Assembly (NCBI GenBank): GCA_965220095.1 | Contig: OZ244805.1 | Location: forward strand, 434,001-498,000 | Length of the DNA stretch: 64,000 nt | Source: Bin87 sp965220095 | Lineage (GTDB): Bacteria > Chloroflexota > Dehalococcoidia > Lucifugimonadales > UBA3495 | Reading direction: 5' to 3' | Shown: in pieces, positions 8,166-16,428 of the stretch | How positions within the stretch are numbered: the stretch's first letter is position 1 | How the letters are laid out: each line of letters starts with the position of its first letter | Made by a program: the position numbers and the translations under genes | Notes under the pieces: generated by a model | Seen by the model: the letters and a program-made list of their open reading frames with translations, nothing else | Database searches by the model: none | What the model was told of the DNA's origin: nothing

Positions 8166-9449
8166 ATGGCCGTTTTGCGTCCGTTCCGTGGTTGCAGATT
8201 CAATCCCGCCGTGGTGGGTAATCTCTCTGACGTCGTCTGCCCGCCATACGACATGATTGGCGCCGACCTCAAGGCCGAATTGCAACGGCGCAGTCCTTAT
8301 AACGCGGTTTACCTGGAGGGTGGCGAGCAGCCTGACCCGATCGATCCGCAGGCCGGTTACCAGCAGGCGGCCCGTCTGTTCCAGCAGTGGCTGGCGGATG
8401 GAGCCCTGCTGCGGGACGACCGACCCAGTTTCTACCTGATGCGTCATGCCTACGACTTTGGCGGCCGGCGTTACCAGCACTTGGGTTTCTTCGCCGATGT
8501 GCTGGTGGAGGATTACGACGCCGGCGCCGTGTTTCCCCACGAGTTCACCCGGGAGCCGGCTGTGCTCGACCGGGTGGCTCTCCTGGATGCTTGCCGGGCC
8601 CAGTTCAGCCCCATCATGTCGCTGTACCGAGACGCAGCCGGCGACCTGCGCCAGTTGTTCGACCGGATTATGGCCGCCGCTCCCGATGCCCAGGCGTTCA
8701 CACCGGCCGGTGGAGAAGCTCAGGTGTGGCGAATCGCCGATGCCGAAACGCAATCCGCGCTGGCTGACACCTTTGCCAGCCGCCCGGTATTTCTCGCCGA
8801 CGGCCACCACCGCTACGAGGCCGCCCTGCGTTACCGGCGCAGCCAGCCCGACACCGCGCAGGGCGACGTGGATGCCGCCTCCAACTACGTGATGATGACG
8901 CTGGTCGAGTTCGACGACCCCGGCCTGCTGCTGCTGCCCTACCACCGGGTGGTGGGCGGCCTGTCGCCGGAACAGTTGGCCAGTGTCCGCCAGCGCCTCG
9001 ATGATCTGTTCGATGCGCGCCCGCTGGATACCGCCGGCAGTACCTCGGCGGCGGTGTCTGAGGTAGCGCGGGTGGGGCACAACCAGCATTGTTTCGCCGT
9101 GTTCGCCTCCGATTGCGCACCCACGATGCACACGTTGAAGCCGGGTCTGGACTGGCAGGGTTGGGGATCGCTGGCCGTGTCGGAAGCGTGGCTCCTGCAG
9201 GAGCGGGTGCTGGCGCCCGCCCTGGGCGATGCGCTGGGTCGGCACATCGACTATAGCCCCGACCACGACGCCATCGTCGAGCAGGTCAATCGGGGTGAAC
9301 AGCAGTTGGCCATCCTGCTTAAACCCTTCCCCCTGGAGCCGTTCCGGGAGATAGTCAGCGCCGGCCAGCGGTTGCCGCCGAAGTCCACGTTTTTCTATCC
9401 CAAACTACCCACCGGGCTGGTGATAAACCAGCTGTCGGGCAGCGTCTAG
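8166..9449 (+). CDS. DUF1015-family protein
   Basis: 427 residues with the family hallmarks: an N-terminal LRPFRGCRFNP followed by DVVCPPYDMIG, SPYNAVYLEGGE, HEFTREPA, the strongly conserved VFLADGHHRYEAALRYR near residue 213, and a C-terminal LPPKSTFFYPKLPTGLVIN. The family is widespread in bacteria and archaea and has no established biochemical function; it is often found near serine or phosphoglycerate metabolism genes. An ATG at 8154 is in frame, but 8166 has a GGAG site at good spacing and is preferred. Confidence 0.9.
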   Translation: MAVLRPFRGCRFNPAVVGNLSDVVCPPYDMIGADLKAELQRRSPYNAVYLEGGEQPDPIDPQAGYQQAARLFQQWLADGALLRDDRPSFYLMRHAYDFGGRRYQHLGFFADVLVEDYDAGAVFPHEFTREPAVLDRVALLDACRAQFSPIMSLYRDAAGDLRQLFDRIMAAAPDAQAFTPAGGEAQVWRIADAETQSALADTFASRPVFLADGHHRYEAALRYRRSQPDTAQGDVDAASNYVMMTLVEFDDPGLLLLPYHRVVGGLSPEQLASVRQRLDDLFDARPLDTAGSTSAAVSEVARVGHNQHCFAVFASDCAPTMHTLKPGLDWQGWGSLAVSEAWLLQERVLAPALGDALGRHIDYSPDHDAIVEQVNRGEQQLAILLKPFPLEPFREIVSAGQRLPPKSTFFYPKLPTGLVINQLSGSV

Positions 9450-9460
9450 CAACGGCAGCC

Positions 9461-9483
9461 GTGGCGGTGGTTGCTGCCGCCAC
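9461..9483 (+). terminator. GC-rich hairpin after the DUF1015 gene
   Basis: GTGGCGG and CCGCCAC (7-bp perfect stem) with a 9-base loop, starting 12 bases after the stop codon. There is no T tract, so it may only slow or stabilise transcript ends. Confidence 0.4.
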
Positions 9484-9606
9484 ACCGTCGCTCCCAATCC
9501 GGAGAGCATGGCGGCAAGCGGCAATTTTGGCGATGACTACGCGACCCGAACGGCCATCAGCGGGCGGTATAACCTCTGGACCACGCTATTTGATCGGTTA
9601 CTTCTG
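9484..9606. other. Spacer between the DUF1015 gene and repeat array 1
   Basis: No gene is supported. An open frame starting at 9508 runs into the first repeat unit and would be encoded mostly by repeat sequence, so I regard it as spurious; it could also hide a gene remnant cut by the repeats. Confidence 0.5.
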
Positions 9607-10750
9607 TCATTGCGAGCGGTAGCGCGGCAATCCCGTCGTCGTAGCAACGGCGGTTTGCCGACGTGTGCTCAACCTCATCGAGATTGCCGCGTCGCTATGC
9701 TCCTCGCAATGACGGATTGAAGCGGGTACGCGTGACACCGACGGGGCGACTTCATGCGTACCCACGTTGTCTGCGTACTCACCTTTGTCATTGCGAGCGT
9801 AGCGCGGCAATCCCGTCGTCGTAGCAACGGCGGTTCGCCGGCGTGTGCTCAACCTCATCGAGATTGCCGCGTCGCTATGCTCCTCGCAATGACGGATTGA
9901 AGTGGGCAGGCGTGACCAACCCACCGCTCATGCGTACCCACGTTGTCGGGTACCCACCTTTGTCATTGCGAGCGTAGCGCGGCAATCTCGTCGTCGTAGC
10001 AACGGCGGTTCGCCGACGTGGGTTCAACCTCATCGAGATTGCCACGTCGCTATGCTCCTCGCAATGACGGATTGAAGTGTGTACGCGTGACCAACCCACC
10101 GCTCATGCGTACCCACGTTGTCTGCGTACTCACCTTTGTCATTGCGAGCGGTAGCGCGGCAATCTCGTCGTCGTAGCAACGGCGGTTTGCCGACGTGTGC
10201 TCAACCTCATCGAGATTGCCGCGTCGCTATGCTCCTCGCAATGACGGATTGGAGCGGGTACGCGTGACACCGACGGGGCGACTTCATGCGTACCCACGTT
10301 GTCTGCGTACTCACCTTTGTCATTGCGAGCGTAGCGCGGCAATCCCGTCGCCGTAGCAACGGCGGTTCGCCGACGTGGGTTCAACCTCATCGAGATTGCC
10401 ACGTCGCCATGCTCCTCGCAATGACGGATTGGAGCGGGTACGCGTGACACCGACGGGGCGACCTCATGCGTACCCACGTTGTCTGCGTACTCACCTTTGT
10501 CATTGCGAGCGTAGCGCGGCAATCTCGTCGTCGTAGCAACGGCGGTTTGCCGGCGTGTGTTCAACCTCATCGAGATTGCCACGTCGCCATGCTCCTCGCA
10601 ATGACGGATTGAAGCGGGTACGCGTGACACCGACGGGGCGACCTCATGCGTACCCACGTTGTCTGCGTACTCACTTTGTCATTGCGAGCGGTAGCGCGGC
10701 AATCTCGTCGTCGTAGCGCCGGCGGTTCGCCGACGTGGGTTCAACCTCAT
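9607..10750 (-). repeat. Repeat array 1: seven tandem units of a palindromic (MITE-like) element
   Basis: Units begin with TCATTGCGAG at 9607, 9788, 9963, 10139, 10320, 10500 and 10679, a period of 175-181 bases. Each core of about 105-112 bases starts TCATTGCGAGCGTAGCG and ends CGCTATGCTCCTCGCAATGA, forming inverted arms of about 25 bases around an inner stem (CGGCGGTTCGCCGACG). Linkers carry a second palindrome made of ACGCGTGAC and CATGCGTACCC. The last unit is cut after TTCAACCTCAT at about 10750. The array is inverted relative to the others in the window. Long open frames across it are artefacts of the period. Confidence 0.9.
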
Positions 10751-10793
10751 GCAGTGTTGGCTGCTATCCTGGTCTAAATCGGCTGGAATCTGA

Positions 10794-11174
10794 TTGATTG
10801 GCGTTTTGCTGCCCGCCCTCTTCGCATATCGCGGAAGTTCCGCCCTTCTGTCCCGAACCGAATACGTAGACGACACCGCCGCCGTCATCATCGGGCACCT
10901 CATCGAGACCGCTGCTACCCTGGGCACCCGACAGGTCATAGTGGTCGGACTGCGTCCAGAAGTGGCTGCAACGCTGAATTCGATGAGATTGTTAGACCGG
11001 ATCCCCGAATCGAACTTCGTCGCCAACCTGGACGATGCAAAGCTGGTGGCCAAGCCAATGCCGGCCAGATTCGCACCAGTTTCTGCCGAACAATTGGTCA
11101 GTTTTCGCCGTCCGTATCCGCACCGCAATTTAATACTCCCAACCTTCAATTTGACCGGCCGGGGTATCGGTTAA
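10794..11174 (+). pseudogene. STAS-domain protein remnant, 5' end lost at the repeat array
   Basis: The frame contains DDTAAVIIGHLIETAATLG followed by RQVIVVGLRPEVAATL and NFVANLDDAKL, matching the second half of a STAS domain (the fold of anti-sigma-factor antagonists and RsbR/RsbS stressosome proteins). The N-terminal strands and the usual start region are absent: homology appears to begin just downstream of the truncated last repeat unit. The tail after residue 85 is not recognisable. I infer truncation by the repeats; a short divergent protein remains possible. Confidence 0.48.
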
Positions 11175-11408
11175 CAGCGTATGCACTTAACCCGCCCCGG
11201 GGGAAGCGCCGACAGATTTCGTAAAACCCTGCTATAATTTCTGAGTTGCCCCAACATCAGGAACCTGCCTGACATCCACCCCAGACTCGCGCATTGGCCC
11301 CGGCAGCTGCCGCCATTCTGTCCTAGGTACCCTGCGGATAGTACCCTGCGGATTCAACCTGCCGACCCAATCCGACTTGATGACCTGAAAAGCCGAGGAG
11401 CCTTTCCA
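11175..11408 (+). promoter_or_regulatory. Intergenic region with candidate promoter (-10 TATAAT at 11233-11238)
   Basis: TATAAT at 11233-11238 stands about 170 bases before the aminotransferase ATG. The best -35 candidate (CCGACA, 19 bases upstream) is weak. A short direct repeat, GTACCCTGCGGAT, occurs twice in tandem near 11328-11353. No riboswitch class was recognised in the leader. Confidence 0.35.
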
Positions 11409-12524
11409 ATGACCTTGACCAAAATCGCCCAGCAGAACCTGCGCACCCCCGGACCGACTCCGATACCGGACGACATCATGGCCGAAATGTCGCTGCCGAT
11501 GATCAACCACCGGGGGCCTGAGTTCAAGGAGCTGATTGAGGCTACCACCGCCGGGCTAAAGCAGGTCTTTATGACCAACGATGACCTGTACATCCTCACC
11601 TCCAGCGGTACCGGTGCTCTGGAGGCGGCGGTAGTCAACACCCTGTCCCCCGGCGACCGGGTGATCGCCTGCACCGCCGGTTCCTTCGGCGACCGCTTCG
11701 TCCAGATTGCCGAGACTTACGGCGCCGACGTGCTCCGCATGGACTTTGAGTGGGGCGACGCCATCGACGCCGAGGCCATTCGCGCGGAACTGCACAAGGA
11801 CGCATCCATCAAGGCCGTGCTGGTGACCCACAACGAAACCTCCACCGGCGTTACCCACGACCTGGAGGCCATCGCCCGCGTGGTCAAGGGTGAGTTCGAC
11901 AAACTGCTGCTGGTTGACGCCGTGAGCAGCCTCGGTTGCCTGCCCCTGCCCGTCGACGGCTGGGATTGCGATCTGGTCGCCACCGGCTCGCAGAAGGGTT
12001 TTATGATTCCACCGGGTCTGGCCTTCATCAGCATCAGCGCCCGCGGCTGGGAAGCCTATAAGGATGCCAAAATTCCCCGGTTCTACTTCGACCTGATGGC
12101 GGCCGAGCGTTCGTTGCAACGCGGCCAAACCCCCTGGACGCCCAACGTCGCGCTGCTCTACGGCCTGCGCCTCGGTTTGGACCGCATCCTCGGCGAGGGT
12201 TTGGAGGCCGTGTACGGCCGCCACGCCAGCATCGGCGAATACTGCCGGGCCGGCGTCAAGTCGCTGGGTCTGCAGTTGCTCGCCACCGACGAGTCCCGCG
12301 CATCCAACACCGTTACCGCCATCAAGATGCCAGAGGAAATCGACGGCGGCAAGTTCATGGCCATGATGCGCGAGGACGAAGGCGTGGTATTGGCCGGTGG
12401 CCAGGGCAAACTTACCGGCCACTGCTTCCGAATCGGCCACCTGGGATGGGTCTCACAGGCAGACATCACGGAAGTGCTGGAAGCGTTGGAACGCGTACTC
12501 CCCAAGGTTGGTTTCAAGGGATAA
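11409..12524 (+). CDS. Class V PLP aminotransferase (alanine-glyoxylate / serine-glyoxylate type)
   Basis: 371 residues. The N-terminal RTPGPTPIPDDIM and MINHRGPEF are characteristic of alanine-glyoxylate/serine-glyoxylate aminotransferases. SSGTGALEAAV near residue 65 binds the PLP phosphate, LLLVDAVSSLG near 167 carries the Asp that pairs with the pyridine nitrogen, and the Schiff-base lysine is K196 in ATGSQKGF. It probably interconverts glyoxylate and glycine using alanine or serine as donor. A GAGGAG site precedes the ATG. A cysteine-desulfurase role is unlikely given the GTPGP-type start. Confidence 0.9.
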   Translation: MTLTKIAQQNLRTPGPTPIPDDIMAEMSLPMINHRGPEFKELIEATTAGLKQVFMTNDDLYILTSSGTGALEAAVVNTLSPGDRVIACTAGSFGDRFVQIAETYGADVLRMDFEWGDAIDAEAIRAELHKDASIKAVLVTHNETSTGVTHDLEAIARVVKGEFDKLLLVDAVSSLGCLPLPVDGWDCDLVATGSQKGFMIPPGLAFISISARGWEAYKDAKIPRFYFDLMAAERSLQRGQTPWTPNVALLYGLRLGLDRILGEGLEAVYGRHASIGEYCRAGVKSLGLQLLATDESRASNTVTAIKMPEEIDGGKFMAMMREDEGVVLAGGQGKLTGHCFRIGHLGWVSQADITEVLEALERVLPKVGFKG

Positions 12525-12580
12525 CCCTCCGCATTCTCGACGGGGCGCCGGATCCCCCGCCCCGGCGCTTACCCTACATC

Positions 12581-13042
12581 ATGTCATCCATTTCTCAATT
12601 GCAGCAGGCGATGGCGGCGTTGCGTATGTCGCTCGCTGAAATTCGCCACAGGGAAGAGCAGCTGGAAGCCACCATCTCCCAGTTTCGCACCCAGTTGCGC
12701 CGGCTGCCCCGCCAGACCATCTACGGCCACGTGCCCCTGGACACGATACTGTCGGCGATGGGTGAGGTCGACGAGCGGCTGCGGGACGCCGAGGACAGCC
12801 GCCGGCGCCTGCAGACGGTGAAGAAGGCGGCCCTGGACGAATTGGCCGCGCTGGAATCGGTGCATCAGGTGGACGAAGCGCGCAAATCGTTGGCGCGGTT
12901 GAAGCAGCATTCCAACAGCCAGCCGGTGTCAGACGAAACCGCCGCTGAAATCCGCCAGTTGGAGCAGTTCATCGCCGAACACAGCCGCCGCGCCGAACAG
13001 GCCATAACCGCCAGCTTCCAGGAGCGCCGCGAACAGGGGTGA
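12581..13042 (+). CDS. Coiled-coil protein of unknown function
   Basis: 153 residues starting at the ATG at 12581 (MSSISQLQQAM). It is almost entirely charged helix: a first coiled segment at residues 1-45, a short break with TIYGHVPLDTIL, then a second long coiled coil from about 60 to 150. No catalytic motif, signal peptide or membrane segment is seen. The frame continues further upstream into the end of the aminotransferase gene but those codons are not protein-like. Coding is supported by codon bias and the heptad pattern rather than by a recognised family. Confidence 0.65.
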   Translation: MSSISQLQQAMAALRMSLAEIRHREEQLEATISQFRTQLRRLPRQTIYGHVPLDTILSAMGEVDERLRDAEDSRRRLQTVKKAALDELAALESVHQVDEARKSLARLKQHSNSQPVSDETAAEIRQLEQFIAEHSRRAEQAITASFQERREQG

Positions 13043-13050
13043 CATTCTCC

Positions 13051-13073
13051 CCCTCTCCCTTGATGGGAGAGGG
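13051..13073. terminator. CCCTCTCCC/GGGAGAGGG hairpin
   Basis: A perfect 9-bp stem with loop TTGAT, 8 bases after the coiled-coil gene stop. It is one copy of the short palindrome family found at many gene ends in this window. It lacks a T tract in this copy. Confidence 0.5.
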
Positions 13074-13112
13074 TTAGGGTGAAGCGGCGGCGCGTACTGC
13101 CATACTGCCCTC

Positions 13113-14471
13113 ATGGACTCGATAACGCTCGAAAACTACCGTTGCTTCGGCGAAAAGCAAACCGCGCGCCTGGCTCCGTTGACGCTGTTGGTAGGCCCCA
13201 ACAGCACCGGCAAAACATCGTTCCTGGCGCTGATTCGGGCGTTGCTTAACCTCGCACTACGGGGTGTGATCCCTGATTTTCAGGAGTCACCCTTCCATTT
13301 GGGTAGTTTCGACGACATCGTCCACCAAACAAGTGGCCGCGCGAATCCCCAGGGCGAGTTTGGGGCGGGCTTTGGAAAGCGCTCTGCAACATCATCGGAC
13401 GTTGTAGTGGATTATGCGGCCACCTTCGGGAATCGTAAGGGTGTTCCGTACCCGGTTAAGCGCAGTCTGGCGCTGGGAGACCGGATATTTGAGGCGTGCG
13501 CGCGAGGCGACGGAAACCTGTCTCTGCGATTCGTTGCCGGCAATGAAGAGGTTTTGCGTCCAAACGTTCCAAACCGGTATGGGGATGGCGACTACTCAGT
13601 GGCACTCTTCCAGGACTTGATCAGCGATTTGGTGTATGGCACCCACGTTAGTGACGATGCGGAGTTTCTGCAGCAACGGGCATCCGATGACGTTCGCGAT
13701 TGCGCTTGGGATTTGATACATCAGTTTGAACGAGCGTGGCCTGTGAATACGCACGCGCTGTCATCGTATTCCGGGGGTCCGATTCGTTCCCATCCGCGTC
13801 GCACATACGATCCAATGCGTCAAGCCCAGGACGCGGAAGGCGAATACATCCCGAGCTACCTCGCCGGGTTATTTCGGCGCGACGCAGAGGAGTGGCAACT
13901 GCTCAAAAACCGGCTGCAAGAATTTGGACGCGCCTCAGGGTTGTTCGACGAGATTACGGTGCGTTCCTTCGGCAAATCGGAAGGCGACCCGTTTCAGGTA
14001 CAAATCCGCAAGTTTGGCAAACGTCGTAAGGGTCCATTCCGCAATTTGATCGACGTTGGCTATGGCGTAAGCCAGGCATTACCGATACTCACGGAATTAC
14101 TACGCGCAGATGCGTCCGAGACGTTTCTTTTCCAGCAGCCGGAGATCCACCTGCACCCCAGCGCCCAAGCCGCTCTGGGCACGCTCTTCTGTCAGATCGC
14201 AGCCGACGGCCGGCAAATCGTGGTGGAAACGCACAGCGACTACCTAATCGACCGGGTGCGGATGGACGTGCGAGATGGCACGACGGGTCTCAAACCGGAG
14301 GACGTGTCGATCCTCTACTTCGAGCCGCGCGACCTGGACGTAAAAATCCGCTCTATCCGTCTGGATGAGATGGGAAACGTGCTGGATGCGCCACATTCTT
14401 ATGGAGAGTTCTTTATGGATGAGGTCAATCGATCGATTGGCCTGACGAAACCCAATGTGCGCCATAGTTGA
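13113..14471 (+). CDS. AAA/ABC-type ATPase (DUF3696/OLD-like), putative defence ATPase
   Basis: 452 residues. N-terminal ENYRCFGE and LLVGPNSTGKTSFLALIR (Walker A at 28-35) mark an SMC/RecF/OLD-like ATPase. Near residue 345 the Walker B region reads FLFQQPEIHLHPSAQ, preceded by GYGVSQALPIL (signature-like), and is followed by VETHSDYLIDRVRM, the D-loop/H-loop segment. The tail DEMGNVLDAPHSYGEFF resembles the DUF3696-type end. No TOPRIM nuclease is fused. The gene overlaps a PIN nuclease gene by 17 bases, so ATPase and nuclease are likely co-translated, as in several ATPase-plus-effector defence systems. Confidence 0.86.
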   Translation: MDSITLENYRCFGEKQTARLAPLTLLVGPNSTGKTSFLALIRALLNLALRGVIPDFQESPFHLGSFDDIVHQTSGRANPQGEFGAGFGKRSATSSDVVVDYAATFGNRKGVPYPVKRSLALGDRIFEACARGDGNLSLRFVAGNEEVLRPNVPNRYGDGDYSVALFQDLISDLVYGTHVSDDAEFLQQRASDDVRDCAWDLIHQFERAWPVNTHALSSYSGGPIRSHPRRTYDPMRQAQDAEGEYIPSYLAGLFRRDAEEWQLLKNRLQEFGRASGLFDEITVRSFGKSEGDPFQVQIRKFGKRRKGPFRNLIDVGYGVSQALPILTELLRADASETFLFQQPEIHLHPSAQAALGTLFCQIAADGRQIVVETHSDYLIDRVRMDVRDGTTGLKPEDVSILYFEPRDLDVKIRSIRLDEMGNVLDAPHSYGEFFMDEVNRSIGLTKPNVRHS

Positions 14472-14922
14472 TAATAACGTCAGAGATCAGGTTTTCGGCG
14501 AACGTAGCCAATCACCCTCAGGACGATTCTTTTTGCAATGGTTATCCAACGGCCACGTCAAACTCGTGGTAAGTGGAGAACTGCTACGCGAACTTGAGCA
14601 AAACTGGGACTTCAAACGTTGGCTTCGCACCGCCCTTGTGCGCAACATCGCTCTATCTGTAAATGACGATACTGTTGATGCGGAAACTGACGCCATCCGT
14701 TCGCAGGGTATTTGCCGATCCAATGACGCGCACGTTTTGGCATTGGCCCGGGTCAGCGGAGCACGACTGCTATTAACTAACGACGACGCCTTGCAGCAAG
14801 ATTTCCGAGATCGGAAAATTATTCCCGGAACTCGCGGCAAAATATATCCTCAGAGCGGATATCGCGAATTCTTGACCGACCGCCGCAATCGCAATTTGTG
14901 CTCGCGGGCTCTGCCCGGTTGA
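14455..14922 (+). CDS. PIN-domain nuclease paired with the AAA ATPase
   Basis: 155 residues. The first strand CAIVDNNV carries the first PIN acidic residue, LVVSGELLREL contributes the second, and SNDAHVLALARVSGARLLLTNDD supplies the D-x-x-x-x-x-A helix and final TNDD acidic pair that complete the Mg-binding site. The C-terminal 30 residues (SGYREFLTDRR) extend beyond the PIN fold. The ATG lies inside the end of the ATPase gene. There is no antitoxin gene next to it, so it is probably controlled by the ATPase rather than being an ordinary VapC. Confidence 0.74.
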   Translation: MCAIVDNNVRDQVFGERSQSPSGRFFLQWLSNGHVKLVVSGELLRELEQNWDFKRWLRTALVRNIALSVNDDTVDAETDAIRSQGICRSNDAHVLALARVSGARLLLTNDDALQQDFRDRKIIPGTRGKIYPQSGYREFLTDRRNRNLCSRALPG

Positions 14923-15036
14923 TCGCTGGGTTCGGCCAACACAGTCGTCCAGGGGTCCGCAGAATCATCGGGCCGCCTATGGTATATTGAACCGGCATTT
15001 TCGCTGCTAATCCATGCCCGCCAGGAGCGCTTTACA

Positions 15037-16275
15037 ATGGCCAGCACCGCGTCGTCCAGCGCAGATATCACCCCCATCTCCGACGGTACCATCACCTCCC
15101 CGCAGGGCTTCTCCGCCGGCGGCGTGTTCATTGGCCTCAAGAGCCGTGGCGAGGACAAGCTGGACCTGGCCATGCTGGTCTCGGACACCCCCTGCTCCGT
15201 TGGTGGAGTGTTCACCACTTCGGCGATCCGCTCGGCGACCGTTGATCTGGACCGCACACGGGTTGCCACCGGCAAGGCCCGTGCCCTCATCGTCAACGCC
15301 GGCATCGCCAACACCTGCGTCGGCGCTCAGGGCTACAAGGATGCCGAAGAAATGACACGACTGGCCGCCGACACCCTGGGCATCACGGCCGAAGATGTGC
15401 TCGTATGCAGCACCGGTGTCATCGGGGTCGAACTGCCCATGTCCCTCATCCGCTCCGGCGTAACCCAGATCGTGCTGGACGACGCGGGCGGCAATCAGCT
15501 GGCCCGCGCCATGATGACCACTGACACTCATCCCAAGGAAACGGCGGTGTCATTCACCACCGCCACGGGCCAGACCATCACCATCGGCGGTGTGGCCAAG
15601 GGTTCGGGGATGATTCACCCCAACATGGCGACGATGTTGTCCTTTGCGACTACCGATGCCGCCGTCGATCCCGGCTTCCTGCAAACCACCGTGAAGGCCG
15701 TCGCCGACGAAACCTACAATATGCTGACGGTGGATGGCGACAGTAGCACCAACGACACCTTCCTGGCCTTTGCCAACGGACGGGCCGGCAACCCGGTTAT
15801 CGACGAGCGTTCGCCCGACGCCGACTCCTTCCGCGTCGCGCTGCAACGGGTTTGCACCGACCTGACCCGTATGCTGGCCCGCGACGGCGAGGGCGCATCC
15901 CGCCTCATCACTGTGCAGGTTGACGGCGCGCGCAGCGACGGCGACGCCCGGCTGGCCGCCAAAACCATCGCCGGCAGCAACTTGGTGAAGTCGGCGGTGT
16001 ACGGCGCCGACCCTAACTGGGGCCGACTGATGATGGCCCTGGGACGCAGCGGCGCCGAGGCTCAGGAGGAGCACGTTGACCTGTTCGTCAACGGCGTTTG
16101 CATCATGGAGGCCGGCACTCCCATACCCTTCCATCGAGACGCCGTGGTTGCCCTGATGTCGACCGACCAGGTGGACTTCAGAATCAGCCTCAACCTGGCC
16201 GACGGCTTGGCTACCGCCTTCGGCTGCGACCTCACCGAGCAGTACGTAATCATCAACAGCGCGTACACCACCTGA
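15037..16275 (+). CDS. argJ: Bifunctional glutamate N-acetyltransferase / amino-acid acetyltransferase
   Basis: 412 residues. ArgJ makes N-acetylglutamate, either from acetyl-CoA or by recycling the acetyl group from N-acetylornithine, in arginine biosynthesis. The autocleavage site is in MIHPNMATMLSF, with the nucleophilic Thr at residue 199 that becomes the N-terminus of the beta chain. The oxyanion-hole motif STGVIG is at 125-130, and DGDSSTNDT and DPNWGR follow in the beta chain. It ends in the usual short hydrophobic tail. argB follows 150 bases downstream, separated by two short hairpins. Confidence 0.97.
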   Translation: MASTASSSADITPISDGTITSPQGFSAGGVFIGLKSRGEDKLDLAMLVSDTPCSVGGVFTTSAIRSATVDLDRTRVATGKARALIVNAGIANTCVGAQGYKDAEEMTRLAADTLGITAEDVLVCSTGVIGVELPMSLIRSGVTQIVLDDAGGNQLARAMMTTDTHPKETAVSFTTATGQTITIGGVAKGSGMIHPNMATMLSFATTDAAVDPGFLQTTVKAVADETYNMLTVDGDSSTNDTFLAFANGRAGNPVIDERSPDADSFRVALQRVCTDLTRMLARDGEGASRLITVQVDGARSDGDARLAAKTIAGSNLVKSAVYGADPNWGRLMMALGRSGAEAQEEHVDLFVNGVCIMEAGTPIPFHRDAVVALMSTDQVDFRISLNLADGLATAFGCDLTEQYVIINSAYTT

Positions 16276-16287
16276 TGATAGCCAGTC

Positions 16288-16402
16288 CCCTCTCCCTTGA
16301 CGGGAGAGGGTCAGGGTGAGGGTGAACATCCTCGCACAGTCATTCGTTCCGAACCTGGCGGAGGACCCCCTCACCCCAGCCCTCTCCCACCAGGGGAGAG
16401 GG
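16288..16402. repeat. Paired CCCTCTCCC palindromes between argJ and argB
   Basis: Two 9-bp hairpins of the short palindrome family, at 16288-16310 (loop TTGAC) and 16380-16402. Their outer flanks, GAGAGGGTCAGGGTGAGGG and CCCCCTCACCCCAGCCCTC, are also complementary, so the whole stretch can fold into one larger structure. It could attenuate or terminate transcription between argJ and argB. Confidence 0.6.
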
Positions 16403-16428
16403 AGCCGTAGTCGCCACAGTATTAGCCA

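Noticed and set aside
9607..10657. Long minus-strand open frames with repeated CHCEEHSDAAISMRL-type peptides
   Set aside because: They follow the DNA repeat period and occur in several frames; they are translated repeats, not proteins.
10794..11174. SulP transporter C-terminus
   Set aside because: STAS tails of SulP follow a membrane domain; no membrane segments or upstream coding sequence exist here, so only the STAS relation is kept.
12446..12580. N-terminal extension of the coiled-coil protein into the aminotransferase gene
   Set aside because: The codons overlap a well-defined aminotransferase C-terminus and are not protein-like; the ATG at 12581 fits better.
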